Shown piece after piece: positions 49,685 through 56,592 of a DNA stretch of 64,000 nt. The first letter of the stretch is position 1, and each line of letters starts with the position of its first letter. The notes under the pieces were generated by a model, which saw only the letters and a list, made by a program, of their open reading frames with translations, had not been told where the DNA came from and ran no database searches. Source of the DNA: Ruminococcus flavefaciens (GTDB lineage Bacteria > Bacillota > Clostridia > Oscillospirales > Ruminococcaceae); NCBI GenBank assembly GCA_902777125.1, contig CACYSQ010000008.1, forward strand, positions 1 through 64,000, written 5' to 3'. The position numbers and the translations under genes were made by a program.

Positions 49685-51109
49685 TCAGAAGCAGAAGCTT
49701 ACGGCTGTATCCGGCTTGCAGTCGTTAACATCGAAGGTCGCAAAGCCGCTGTAGCAGTACAGATCATTACCGGTCACCTTTTTGAGGTCGCTGCCATATA
49801 CAAAGCGGTTAACGTCCACTGTCAGGTCTAACTCGATCCAGCCGTCGCCCGAGATGTAGGCCGCGTTCCAAGCGTGTCTGGTGTTGTTAAGGACTACGCA
49901 GGGTATTCCTGCCTCGCGGCACATGATCGCGAATATGCACGAGAAATCAAGGCACACGCCGGTATTGTTCTTTGAGAGATACATCATGGTGTTCAGAACT
50001 CCGTTGGCGAAATAGCGCGGATATTTCAGGACATTGACCTTGTAGTAGTCGTATTTCATGTTTGACGTCATCCAGTCGTGCAGAATGAGAAGCTTTCTGC
50101 CGGCATTGATATTGCCGTATTTATCGAGTATCTCATGCGACTTGTTTCTCCAGAACTTTGTATCGCTGTTGGTCCTGTTCGCACAAAAAGGATAGATGAC
50201 ATCGGGATTGAGCGCTTTTGATATGGTAACGTCCTCGGAAGCGAGCAGGTCAGTGAGTTCATTCCGTCTTTTTGCAGGTGAGAAATTATCGGAGACCTTG
50301 CGCTGTTCACCGTAGCAGATGTAGAACTCATAGTCGGAAGGTCTGTCAGACTTACAGTTCACGAACATATAGAGCTGACAGTGCTGGGGTCTGCCTTTGA
50401 AGGTATACTCTGCGTCGATCTTGTAGATGCCGTTCACGAAGCACTGATCGTAGAGGTCGGCGCCGAGCGTCATCTGGAGGGAACCGCTCTTTTTCCTGTT
50501 GAGGTTGGTTTTGAGCTTAGCGTTCTTGTTCTGTGAGAGCGTCATGGTGATATTCTTGCAGACGATATCGTCCTTGATGGAATTGAATTTCACCGTGAGA
50601 TACCTGTTGTTCTCGATCTTCGCATAGAGCTGACCGTATCCCGAGGAGTGGAACTGATCGCCGTTGATACCGATACCGGTCACACCGATTTTGCTCATGT
50701 GGTAGAAGTACCATTTCCATGAATTTGAAACGGTGAAGAGGTCGTTGCTCTTTTTGAGGTAGACCATGCGGTCCTCGATTTTTTTCCCGTTTTCGACCGA
50801 TAAGTAGTTCAGGTACTTCTGACGGGCAGGCTTTTGGGTCGTGCTGCTGTAGTTCTGCTTTTTGTAGCTGCCGGCAGAGGTCGTGGTGGTCGTGGTCGTG
50901 GTGACGTAGTACTGTCTTTGTGAGCGTGTCACCTTTGTGGAAGATGATGAGCTGCTTCCTGAGCCGGAATATCCCGAGCTGTAAGACGAGCTGCAGCTAT
51001 AGCTGTAGGACTGGGCTGAATAAGCAGCGCCGGCGTCCTTTCCTCCTGTGAGACCTGCGGCAGAGACCGCCATAACTGTTGAGAGTAATAATGAGATAAG
51101 CTTTTTCAT
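49685..51109 (-). CDS. secreted transglutaminase-like protein, LytTR-controlled
   Basis: A signal peptide (MKKLISLLLSTVMAVSAAG) precedes a Ser/Tyr/Gly-rich stretch with a run of eight threonines (about residues 30-95). A beta-rich middle region of unknown type follows (VYLKKSNDLFTVSNSWKW, LKTNLNRKKSGSLQMTLG). The C-terminal transglutaminase-core domain has the catalytic triad as Cys in TGVCLDFSCIFAIMCREAGI, His in NNTRHAWNAAYI and Asp in WIELDLTVD. Such secreted proteins act as cysteine proteases or cross-linkers; which one is unknown. LytTR promoter site 1 lies 52 bases upstream. Confidence 0.85.
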   Translation of the reverse strand: MKKLISLLLSTVMAVSAAGLTGGKDAGAAYSAQSYSYSCSSSYSSGYSGSGSSSSSSTKVTRSQRQYYVTTTTTTTTSAGSYKKQNYSSTTQKPARQKYLNYLSVENGKKIEDRMVYLKKSNDLFTVSNSWKWYFYHMSKIGVTGIGINGDQFHSSGYGQLYAKIENNRYLTVKFNSIKDDIVCKNITMTLSQNKNAKLKTNLNRKKSGSLQMTLGADLYDQCFVNGIYKIDAEYTFKGRPQHCQLYMFVNCKSDRPSDYEFYICYGEQRKVSDNFSPAKRRNELTDLLASEDVTISKALNPDVIYPFCANRTNSDTKFWRNKSHEILDKYGNINAGRKLLILHDWMTSNMKYDYYKVNVLKYPRYFANGVLNTMMYLSKNNTGVCLDFSCIFAIMCREAGIPCVVLNNTRHAWNAAYISGDGWIELDLTVDVNRFVYGSDLKKVTGNDLYCYSGFATFDVNDCKPDTAVSFCF

Positions 51110-51160
51110 ATCATGTACCTCCGTATCTTTATTTTTGAACCGTTCTCCGGCTCTGGTTAC

Positions 51161-51229
51161 ATGATATCACATATCTCCTGCTTAATGGGAAAAATGTCGC
51201 GGAATGACGTTCTGATGTCGTGAAATGCA
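51161..51229 (-). promoter_or_regulatory. LytTR promoter site 1, upstream of the transglutaminase-like gene
   Basis: Two direct half-sites (plus-strand reading TGTCGCGGAATGA at 51195-51207 and TGTCGTGAAATGCA at 51216-51229) start 21 bases apart, two helical turns. Exactly 28 bases separate the near half-site from an extended -10 box, TGATATCAT on the minus strand (TATCAT at 51161-51166). There is no good -35 box, as expected for an activator-dependent promoter. Two further sites with the same geometry lie at 52708 and 55298. Confidence 0.82.
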
Positions 51230-51240
51230 AAGCTTCCGGC

Positions 51241-51942
51241 TCAGAAAGCCTCCTTGCTTATGTATGACATGAATGCGTCCTTGAACTCATGCTCCTTGGC
51301 TCTTGCAACGGGCAGTTTGAAGCCTCCCGCGACGGTTATCTCCTTGCCGGAGATGCCCGCTATCTTCGAGAGCGAGACCATGTAGCTGCGGTGTATGCGG
51401 AAGAAGCCCTCCTGACGGAGCTGTACCTCATAATCGTTCAGCTTGCCGCGTATCTCATGGCTGCCGGAGAGAGTGTACACGATGAGGTTCTGATCCTGTG
51501 CCTCGATAAAGACTATCTCCGAGAGCCACACTCTGCGTTCGCCGTCACGGTTTTTCAGCCACAGCGACTTCTCACTGCTCTGCTTCTTCAAAACGTGGTC
51601 GAGCACCTCGTGGACGCTCTCCTCAGTCGCCGGCTTTGTGAGGTAGCGGAGTGCATTCACCTCATAGCCCTTGAGTGCGTATTCGATATGGCCTGTCAGG
51701 AAGACTATATAAACGTCCTCGCTGAGCTCCCGCAGCTTTCTGGCGAGGGATATACCGTCCAGTCCCGGCATTTCGATATCGAGGAAGACGATATCGTACT
51801 TCACGCTCCGGAAGCTCTGCAAGAGCTGAACTCCGTCCGAAAACTCGTCCACCGCGATATCAAGACTGCGGTAAAGTCTCTCTACTATCGCGGAAAAATC
51901 ACTGACGAACCTCTTTTCATCGTCGCATACTGCTATCCTCAT
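51241..51942 (-). CDS. LytTR-family response regulator
   Basis: The 233-residue regulator has a receiver domain (acidic CDDE near residue 7, phospho-acceptor Asp in VFLDIEMPGLDG, Lys in LTKPA). Its LytTR DNA-binding domain runs from about residue 135 (SEIVFIEAQDQNLIVYT, then FFRIHRSYMVSLSKI). LytTR proteins bind pairs of direct repeats about 21 bases apart, which is exactly what is seen at three promoters around this gene. It follows the zinc-ribbon gene at 52009 and is probably transcribed with it from site 2, giving autoregulation. AAGGAGGAG precedes ATG 51942. Confidence 0.93.
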   Translation of the reverse strand: MRIAVCDDEKRFVSDFSAIVERLYRSLDIAVDEFSDGVQLLQSFRSVKYDIVFLDIEMPGLDGISLARKLRELSEDVYIVFLTGHIEYALKGYEVNALRYLTKPATEESVHEVLDHVLKKQSSEKSLWLKNRDGERRVWLSEIVFIEAQDQNLIVYTLSGSHEIRGKLNDYEVQLRQEGFFRIHRSYMVSLSKIAGISGKEITVAGGFKLPVARAKEHEFKDAFMSYISKEAF

Positions 51943-52008
51943 TTTTACTCCTCCTTGAAAGCGACTAAAGCCGCACCGCTTATGCAGTGCAGCCAAGTCC
52001 TTATTGTT

Positions 52009-52617
52009 TTACTTTATTTTTACTGTATCGAGCAGCTCCTCGAAGCAGCTCTCATCGCTCTTATTTCCGCCGACAACCAGCAAGATCACTTCATCATCGG
52101 TGACGTAAAGCTCATTGATCTCATAGTATTTAATACCTGCTATATCCTTACGGCAGCATTTGATCGTGCTGCCTTTCAATGTGACATCTGAACAAGAGCG
52201 TTCATTTATCATTTTCTTATAAACTTCTTCAGCATACTCTTCCGCAGAGAGACTTTTCTCGTTTTTATGAACGAACTGATTGAAGTATACGGTACCGTTG
52301 CCCAATTCGTTAAAATTGCGTCCCTTCTCCATGTCCTCCGGCAGTTCAATGGAAAAGCTTTCGTAATCGTATGTCTTGAGACTGGGTCTCTTGTTTTCTT
52401 TGACTTTTCTGTAGGTATTGACAAAATTGATACCGCCCAGTACGAGCAGGACGATAAGCATGAAAACGAGGACCGGGTGCTTTTTCTTTGCCTTGACAGG
52501 CTTAGCCTTATCGGCGCACAAGGGCTGTACGGGAGCTGTCTGATGTACGGTAGGACCGCAGCTTCGGCAGAACTTGACTCCGTTGTTGATCTTCTTTCCA
52601 CAATTCATGCAATACAT
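52009..52617 (-). CDS. zinc-ribbon membrane protein ZR2, LytTR-controlled
   Basis: An N-terminal zinc ribbon (CMNCGKKINNGVKFCRSCG) faces the cytoplasm, then a linker and one membrane helix (VLVFMLIVLLVLGGINFV, about 50-67). An extracytoplasmic domain of about 130 residues follows (YDYESFSIELPEDMEKG... LYVDDEV-like strands). The layout matches the neighbour at 52786 and the short protein at 55043. Site 2 lies 90 bases upstream; the response regulator gene follows 66 bases downstream. Role unknown; a membrane sensor or response protein of this regulon is a reasonable guess. Confidence 0.8.
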   Translation of the reverse strand: MYCMNCGKKINNGVKFCRSCGPTVHQTAPVQPLCADKAKPVKAKKKHPVLVFMLIVLLVLGGINFVNTYRKVKENKRPSLKTYDYESFSIELPEDMEKGRNFNELGNGTVYFNQFVHKNEKSLSAEEYAEEVYKKMINERSCSDVTLKGSTIKCCRKDIAGIKYYEINELYVTDDEVILLVVGGNKSDESCFEELLDTVKIK

Positions 52618-52707
52618 AATGATTCCTCCTGATATTATAATACTTGCCGTTTCCGGCGTTATTCAAGGTTTTGTGAGCTTTGGCGCTCTGTCCTTTGCTC
52701 TGATATT

Positions 52708-52776
52708 ATAATACCATACAGAAACGCGTATTGGTGAAAAATGTCGCGAACGGTATGAACCGTGTCGTGAAATGCA
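52708..52776 (-). promoter_or_regulatory. LytTR promoter site 2, upstream of ZR2 and the response regulator
   Basis: Direct half-sites TGTCGCGAACGG (from 52742) and TGTCGTGAAATGCA (52763-52776) start 21 bases apart. Then exactly 28 bases lead to an extended -10 box, TGGTATTAT on the minus strand (TATTAT at 52708-52713). A second TATAAT reading three bases further exists, but the 28-base geometry favours the first. Confidence 0.82.
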
Positions 52777-52785
52777 GATCTGTAC

Positions 52786-53544
52786 TTATTGTCTGACCTC
52801 TATGGTCGAGAGCCATGAGGTGAACAGATTTTCGTAGTCGTGTCTGCTGTAAAAGCCGCATACTACGATCCTGTGGTCCATGACTATCTCACGGGCGTAG
52901 ACGTAGCAGGTCATTCCGTTGTAATCGACCGTATAGCGCACGATATCGCCGGATACTTTGTAAGGCTCAGCCTTGTACTCTTTATTGTAGGTAAGCCACT
53001 TGCTTCCGAGATAATGCGAAAGTTCGCCGGGGTTGTCCTTTATGAGACCGGTGTAATGAGCGTCATCGTAATGATGTGAAGAATATGCAAAGAAGTTTGC
53101 TTTTTCAGAGCGGTAACCATAGCATTTATATGCCCACTCGAAATGTTTGCCGCCTATCTCGAGATCCTGGATATAATTACCGTATGTATTAGCCTCGTCC
53201 AAAATCATATCGGGCTGCATTGATATTGAAAAGTCATCAAATCTGTACCTTATCTTTTCCGCCTCGCCGACAACGTCGTTTTTAACAAAGCCGAGCATGA
53301 ATATGTCGATCACCAATATGAGAAAAAGCATGAAAATGAGCGGTACTATCCGCGGTATCCCACGGTCTGTGCCTTTCTTAGCCTTTGCCGGCTTTACGGA
53401 AGGAGCCTCCGGGGACTGTACCATCTGCGGCTGGACTTCCTGTGCCTGCGGCTGGAGAACCTGAGCCGCTGTGAGCTGTGTACCGCATTGCCGGCAAAAT
53501 CTCGCGTTTTCGGGACAATTGTTTCCGCATTTATTGCAAATCAT
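52786..53544 (-). CDS. zinc-ribbon membrane protein ZR1, coupled to the kinase
   Basis: The 252-residue protein has the same plan as ZR2: zinc ribbon CNKCGNNCPENARFCRQCG at residue 3, a Gln/Pro-rich linker, one membrane helix (IVPLIFMLFLILVIDIFMLG, about 68-87) and an extracytoplasmic domain of about 160 residues (FDDFSISMQPDMILDEAN). Its ATG overlaps the kinase stop (ATGA), so it is translated with the kinase. That coupling suggests the protein works with the kinase, perhaps as a co-sensor; this is inference. Confidence 0.8.
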   Translation of the reverse strand: MICNKCGNNCPENARFCRQCGTQLTAAQVLQPQAQEVQPQMVQSPEAPSVKPAKAKKGTDRGIPRIVPLIFMLFLILVIDIFMLGFVKNDVVGEAEKIRYRFDDFSISMQPDMILDEANTYGNYIQDLEIGGKHFEWAYKCYGYRSEKANFFAYSSHHYDDAHYTGLIKDNPGELSHYLGSKWLTYNKEYKAEPYKVSGDIVRYTVDYNGMTCYVYAREIVMDHRIVVCGFYSRHDYENLFTSWLSTIEVRQ

Positions 53545-54950
53545 ATACGAACCCCCGATCTCATGATAATGACAGATGCCGCAAATTCCGTATCACTGCT
53601 CTCAAAACGCACCATTGCACCATTCTTCTCAGCGGTATCCTTGATATTCTTCACGCCGAAGCCATGTCTGCTGCGGTCAGTCTTTGATGTATAGTGCGAG
53701 CCGTCACCAAGATGAGCGCAGTCCACCATATATGCGGAGCTGTTTCGCACGGTTATAATGCGCTGGAGCTCGGTCTTGCGAAGAGTGACAGAGATGTACT
53801 TCTCTGCACCTGTGACCTTCTCACAGGCTTCAACGGCGTTGTCGAGCATATTCGCAAACACCGCACAGATATCTATCGGCTTCCAGCCGATACCACCGTC
53901 AATGACGCCGTCCAGCATGAAGCGTATGCCCTTTTTCTCGATAGCAGGCAGCTTCGAGGATATGAGCGAATCGAGCATATCGTCCCCTGTGACTACTCGC
54001 GGCGAGAACGACGAGAGTTTGCCGCACAGACCGTTGATGTACTCCTCAGCCTCGGTGAACTGTCCCTTTTTCATCATCGCCGATACCAGCGAGAGGTTGT
54101 TGTTCATGTCGTGACGGAATGCGCGTGTGTCCTCCTGCGACTGCTTGTAGGCGTTCGAGGCAACAAGCTCCGCCTCAAGAAACTGCTCGTTGCGCGTGCT
54201 CATCTCGCTGTAGTAGGAGGTCTGACGGTTCCTGATTATCATCAGCGGCATGACGAAAAGCAGCACGAGGACAACGACCATTTCCGATGCCCTTATGATC
54301 AGCGGCAGTGACTCGTTAGAACGTGCCGTTATCATAACGAAGCTGTAGATTGCAGCCGAATAGTACACCAGAAACAAAACGGTATCGGTCACGCTCAGCT
54401 TCAGGAAGACCTTCTTCCGCACGAAGCTGACATACAGCCATATGCACACAATAAGTCCGATAAAAAGCGCCAGCAACATAGCAGCACCGGTCATATTCCC
54501 GAACACCGAGATCATCGTATCAATGCCGCTCTCCATGATCTTCATTATTTGCAGCAGCTTGATGATCAGCACTGAGGCTGCCACCGCACACATTAAATAG
54601 ATGTTGTACACGATAAAGAACATTATGATGCCCTCTATATAGTACATCTTCCTCATGCCGTACCGGTACAGGAATACTATCGGGTGGAACACAAAGAATA
54701 CCAGCAGCATGGGTATACTGCTCAGTGCGGTGTAAACGTCCGGACTGATATCCACCGATGACCTTGTCAAAAGCACCAAAAGTAAAAGGTATACTAAATA
54801 CGCGATGGCACTGCCGAAGCATATCAGGACGCGCTTCCGAGAAAGCTCAACGCGGTCGTCATAGAAGGTCTTGACCGCGAATGCAGGAGTCAGCGAAATA
54901 AAGGGCAGCAATACAAAAAACACTGCTGCAATTACATATTTAAGGGCCAT
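53541..54950 (-). CDS. GHKL sensor histidine kinase (AgrC/LytS-like)
   Basis: The first ~215 residues are six or seven membrane helices without a large extracellular domain. A linker helix follows, then the H-box AFRHDMNNNLSLVSAM (phospho-His). The GHKL ATPase domain comes last, with N-box FANMLDNAVEACEKV and G-box HGFGVKNIK. This is the class that pairs with LytTR regulators, and one lies 1.6 kb downstream. No AgrB/AgrD peptide genes are adjacent, so the signal is unknown. I start at MALKYVI (54950). Confidence 0.93.
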   Translation of the reverse strand: MALKYVIAAVFFVLLPFISLTPAFAVKTFYDDRVELSRKRVLICFGSAIAYLVYLLLLVLLTRSSVDISPDVYTALSSIPMLLVFFVFHPIVFLYRYGMRKMYYIEGIIMFFIVYNIYLMCAVAASVLIIKLLQIMKIMESGIDTMISVFGNMTGAAMLLALFIGLIVCIWLYVSFVRKKVFLKLSVTDTVLFLVYYSAAIYSFVMITARSNESLPLIIRASEMVVVLVLLFVMPLMIIRNRQTSYYSEMSTRNEQFLEAELVASNAYKQSQEDTRAFRHDMNNNLSLVSAMMKKGQFTEAEEYINGLCGKLSSFSPRVVTGDDMLDSLISSKLPAIEKKGIRFMLDGVIDGGIGWKPIDICAVFANMLDNAVEACEKVTGAEKYISVTLRKTELQRIITVRNSSAYMVDCAHLGDGSHYTSKTDRSRHGFGVKNIKDTAEKNGAMVRFESSDTEFAASVIIMRSGVRI

Positions 54951-54986
54951 GACAGTTATCCCCTTTTCCAAGATTTTTGCATATAC

Positions 54987-55013
54987 ATTATAATTGTACC
55001 AAAAAGCTGTAAA
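54987..55013 (-). promoter_or_regulatory. possible promoter of the kinase/ZR1 genes
   Basis: Minus strand TTTACA (55008-55013) and TATAAT (54987-54992) are only 15 bases apart. The -10 is perfect but the spacing is short. No LytTR half-sites are visible here, so the kinase operon does not seem to belong to the regulon. Confidence 0.35.
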
Positions 55014-55042
55014 CAGATGATGAATAAATGATTAACAGACTA

Positions 55043-55261
55043 TTAACGCCAGACGCTCCTTCCCATTAAATAGACGGCCAGAATCGCTGCTGCTATCACA
55101 GCCGCAATAAACAGCGCTGTGCGAAACCTTTCCGCTTTCATACGCCGCAGCTCTGAACGTTCGAGCTCTGCAAGGTCCGCGATAGGCTCACCGCACCGGC
55201 AGCAGCTTCCAGCCGCCGTGTTCACAAGCTTGCCGCATCTGCTGCAATACACCATTGACAT
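55043..55261 (-). CDS. short zinc-ribbon membrane protein ZR3, LytTR-controlled
   Basis: The 72-residue product has a zinc ribbon (CSRCGKLVNTAAGSCCRCG), a basic linker (ELRRMKAERFR) and one membrane helix (ALFIAAVIAAAILAVYLMG) ending in RSVWR. Unlike ZR1 and ZR2 it has no extracytoplasmic domain. GAGGTGG precedes ATG 55261. LytTR site 3 lies 37 bases upstream. It is the third zinc-ribbon membrane gene of the locus; function unknown. Confidence 0.8.
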   Translation of the reverse strand: MSMVYCSRCGKLVNTAAGSCCRCGEPIADLAELERSELRRMKAERFRTALFIAAVIAAAILAVYLMGRSVWR

Positions 55262-55297
55262 CGTTACCACCTCGTTCCGTTTCTGTTCTATGGCTAT

Positions 55298-55366
55298 ATG
55301 ATATCACAGAATATCTGCCGATGTGCAAAAGCGTCGTGAAGTGTATACTATATGTCGTGAATTGCA
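55298..55366 (-). promoter_or_regulatory. LytTR promoter site 3, upstream of ZR3
   Basis: Direct half-sites CGTCGTGAAGTGTA (55332-55345) and TGTCGTGAATTGCA (55353-55366) start 21 bases apart. Exactly 28 bases lead to TATCAT with extended TGA on the minus strand (55298-55303), as at site 1. Outside the half-sites and the -10 box the three sites are not alike, so the pattern is not a simple duplication. Confidence 0.82.
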
Positions 55367-55397
55367 AAGGTCCGCTTTATTCATTACTCCTGCTCAT

Positions 55398-55461
55398 AAA
55401 ATGAGCCCCGCTAATTCTTTAGCGGGGCGCTGTTGTATTGGCATGACTAAAAAGATGACAT
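55398..55461. repeat. hairpin repeat, left copy (GAGCCCCG...)
   Basis: AAAATGAGCCCCGCT...AGCGGGGCGCTG continues TGTATTGGCATGACTAAAAA and GATGACAT. The layout and many bases are shared with 55937-56000. The stem GCCCCGCT/AGCGGGGC (55405-55428) could also terminate transcription. Confidence 0.6.
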
Positions 55462-55822
55462 TCATTTTTTATTCTCTTTTGCAGTTTTCAGAGAAGCTGT
55501 AAGTATCTTTTTTATTTCAAGGCAGTCATTCAGCATTGATTCTCCGTGGGCTTTTTCAATATAATCAGTCAGGATCAATAGCCTCAGCCAATATTCAGTC
55601 TCTGCGGTTTCTTTTAACGCTATCTGCATTTTCGCTATAAAATCAGCAACGCTCACTCCATATGCTGCTTCATTTGCGTTTGCACCGATAGAAGTTCCGC
55701 TTCTGATTATCTGCTTTGAGATAATTGATTCTTTCTTCTATTTTACAAGATACTGATATAATTTTACTATCCGTGCTGCGAATGCAAGAGATTTATCTAA
55801 AAGAGGATTGTGTTTATCCATA
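55462..55822 (-). pseudogene. four-helix-bundle (S23/IVP-like) protein gene, broken
   Basis: A family-length frame can be followed from ATG 55822 (MDKHNPLLDKSLAFAARIVK, then LYQYLVK) to 55462 (ASLKTAKENKK). It contains the hallmark SKQIIRSGTSIGANANEA and VSVADFIAKMQIALKETAET. Two lesions break it: an extra T in a T5 run about 22 bases in (near 55801) shifts the frame, and an in-frame TAG follows after LVK (55738-55740). The 64-codon remnant from 55656 is only its 3' part. The family is often linked to mobile DNA and rRNA intervening sequences. Confidence 0.82.
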
Positions 55823-55841
55823 AATAATATCACCGATTTCA

Positions 55842-55935
55842 ATGAATAATGAAAAATGAATAGCGAAGAATGAATAATACAGAAACGCCCCCGAGAGCAT
55901 ATATTCTTAATTATTCATTATTCACTATTCATTAT
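55842..55935. repeat. imperfect inverted repeat of ATTCATT units
   Basis: TGAATAATGAAAAATGAATAG (55842-55862) faces TTATTCATTATTCACTATTC (55912-55931) in inverted orientation around about 50 bases. The arrangement is like a small MITE or a hairpin, next to the right hairpin repeat. No gene is seen in 55823-56034. Confidence 0.5.
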
Positions 55936-55936
55936 A

Positions 55937-56000
55937 AATTGAGCCCCGGCGCGTCAGCGTCGGGGCGTTCCTGTCTGGGCATAACAAAATTGATGACATA
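55937..56000. repeat. hairpin repeat, right copy (GAGCCCCG...)
   Basis: AAATTGAGCCCCGGCG...CGTCGGGGCGTTCCTG continues TCTGGGCATAACAAAATTG and ATGACAT, parallel to 55398-55461 and in the same orientation. The two copies bracket the broken four-helix-bundle gene. Confidence 0.6.
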
Positions 56001-56034
56001 TGTAAAATGGCTATTTTGCGATGATATTTATCTT

Positions 56035-56592
56035 TTATCGGTCATAATGATGATCAATTATCGCTCTCAGGTTATCAAAAATGAAAGACTGCGCCTGAAC
56101 CGAGTACAGATTGAGATAATATTCTTCACCATTTGCTCTCGTCTTTAATTTAGAAGATATTCCTATATCTTCACCTTCGCTTGTTGCAACACGTCTTCCT
56201 TCGGCATTTCTGCATAACATTCCAATACTTTCGAGCCAGTCGTTTATCCATGCCGCCTGCATTTTCTTTGAGCCGTTTGGCTCAATAACTCTGTTGATCT
56301 CATTTGCAATATCACTTACCCTGCATTCACCATAGTTAAACTTTAATTCTGCAAGCTGCTCGTCTGTAATGAAAGTTTGTACTCTTTTAGGCTTTTTTGA
56401 AGGTTTTTCACTATGCTCAAAAGCTTCTATCTCCCAGCCAAGCACGCGGGAAATATACTCGAAGCAGGCAATAACACGGCTGTCACGGACAATATCATCG
56501 ACGTGAACTCTATTGCCTGAGTTGGGATCAATTCCGTTTGCAAGCTTGTCCATATACAGCTTTGCGCGTTTAAGTTTATTGATCTCGTTCAT
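56035..56592 (-). CDS. 185-residue partner protein of the helicase cassette, unknown
   Basis: The helicase stop TAA abuts this ATG (TAAATG), so translation is coupled. The protein has an N-terminal segment LKRAKLYMDKLANGIDPNSG with a following CFEYISRVLGW. I recall similar starts in small unknown proteins encoded beside helicases in Clostridia. A middle basic helix region follows (FITDEQLAELKFNYGECRVS, then NDWLESIGML, possibly helix-turn-helix) and a C-terminal part. No catalytic motif is visible. Base composition is AT-rich like the rest of the island. Confidence 0.75.
   Translation of the reverse strand: MNEINKLKRAKLYMDKLANGIDPNSGNRVHVDDIVRDSRVIACFEYISRVLGWEIEAFEHSEKPSKKPKRVQTFITDEQLAELKFNYGECRVSDIANEINRVIEPNGSKKMQAAWINDWLESIGMLCRNAEGRRVATSEGEDIGISSKLKTRANGEEYYLNLYSVQAQSFIFDNLRAIIDHHYDR

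Noticed and set aside
49685-55366. Agr-type peptide quorum-sensing genes (agrB/agrD) with the LytTR kinase pair
   Set aside because: No AgrB-like membrane protease or short precursor peptide frame is visible in or around the locus.
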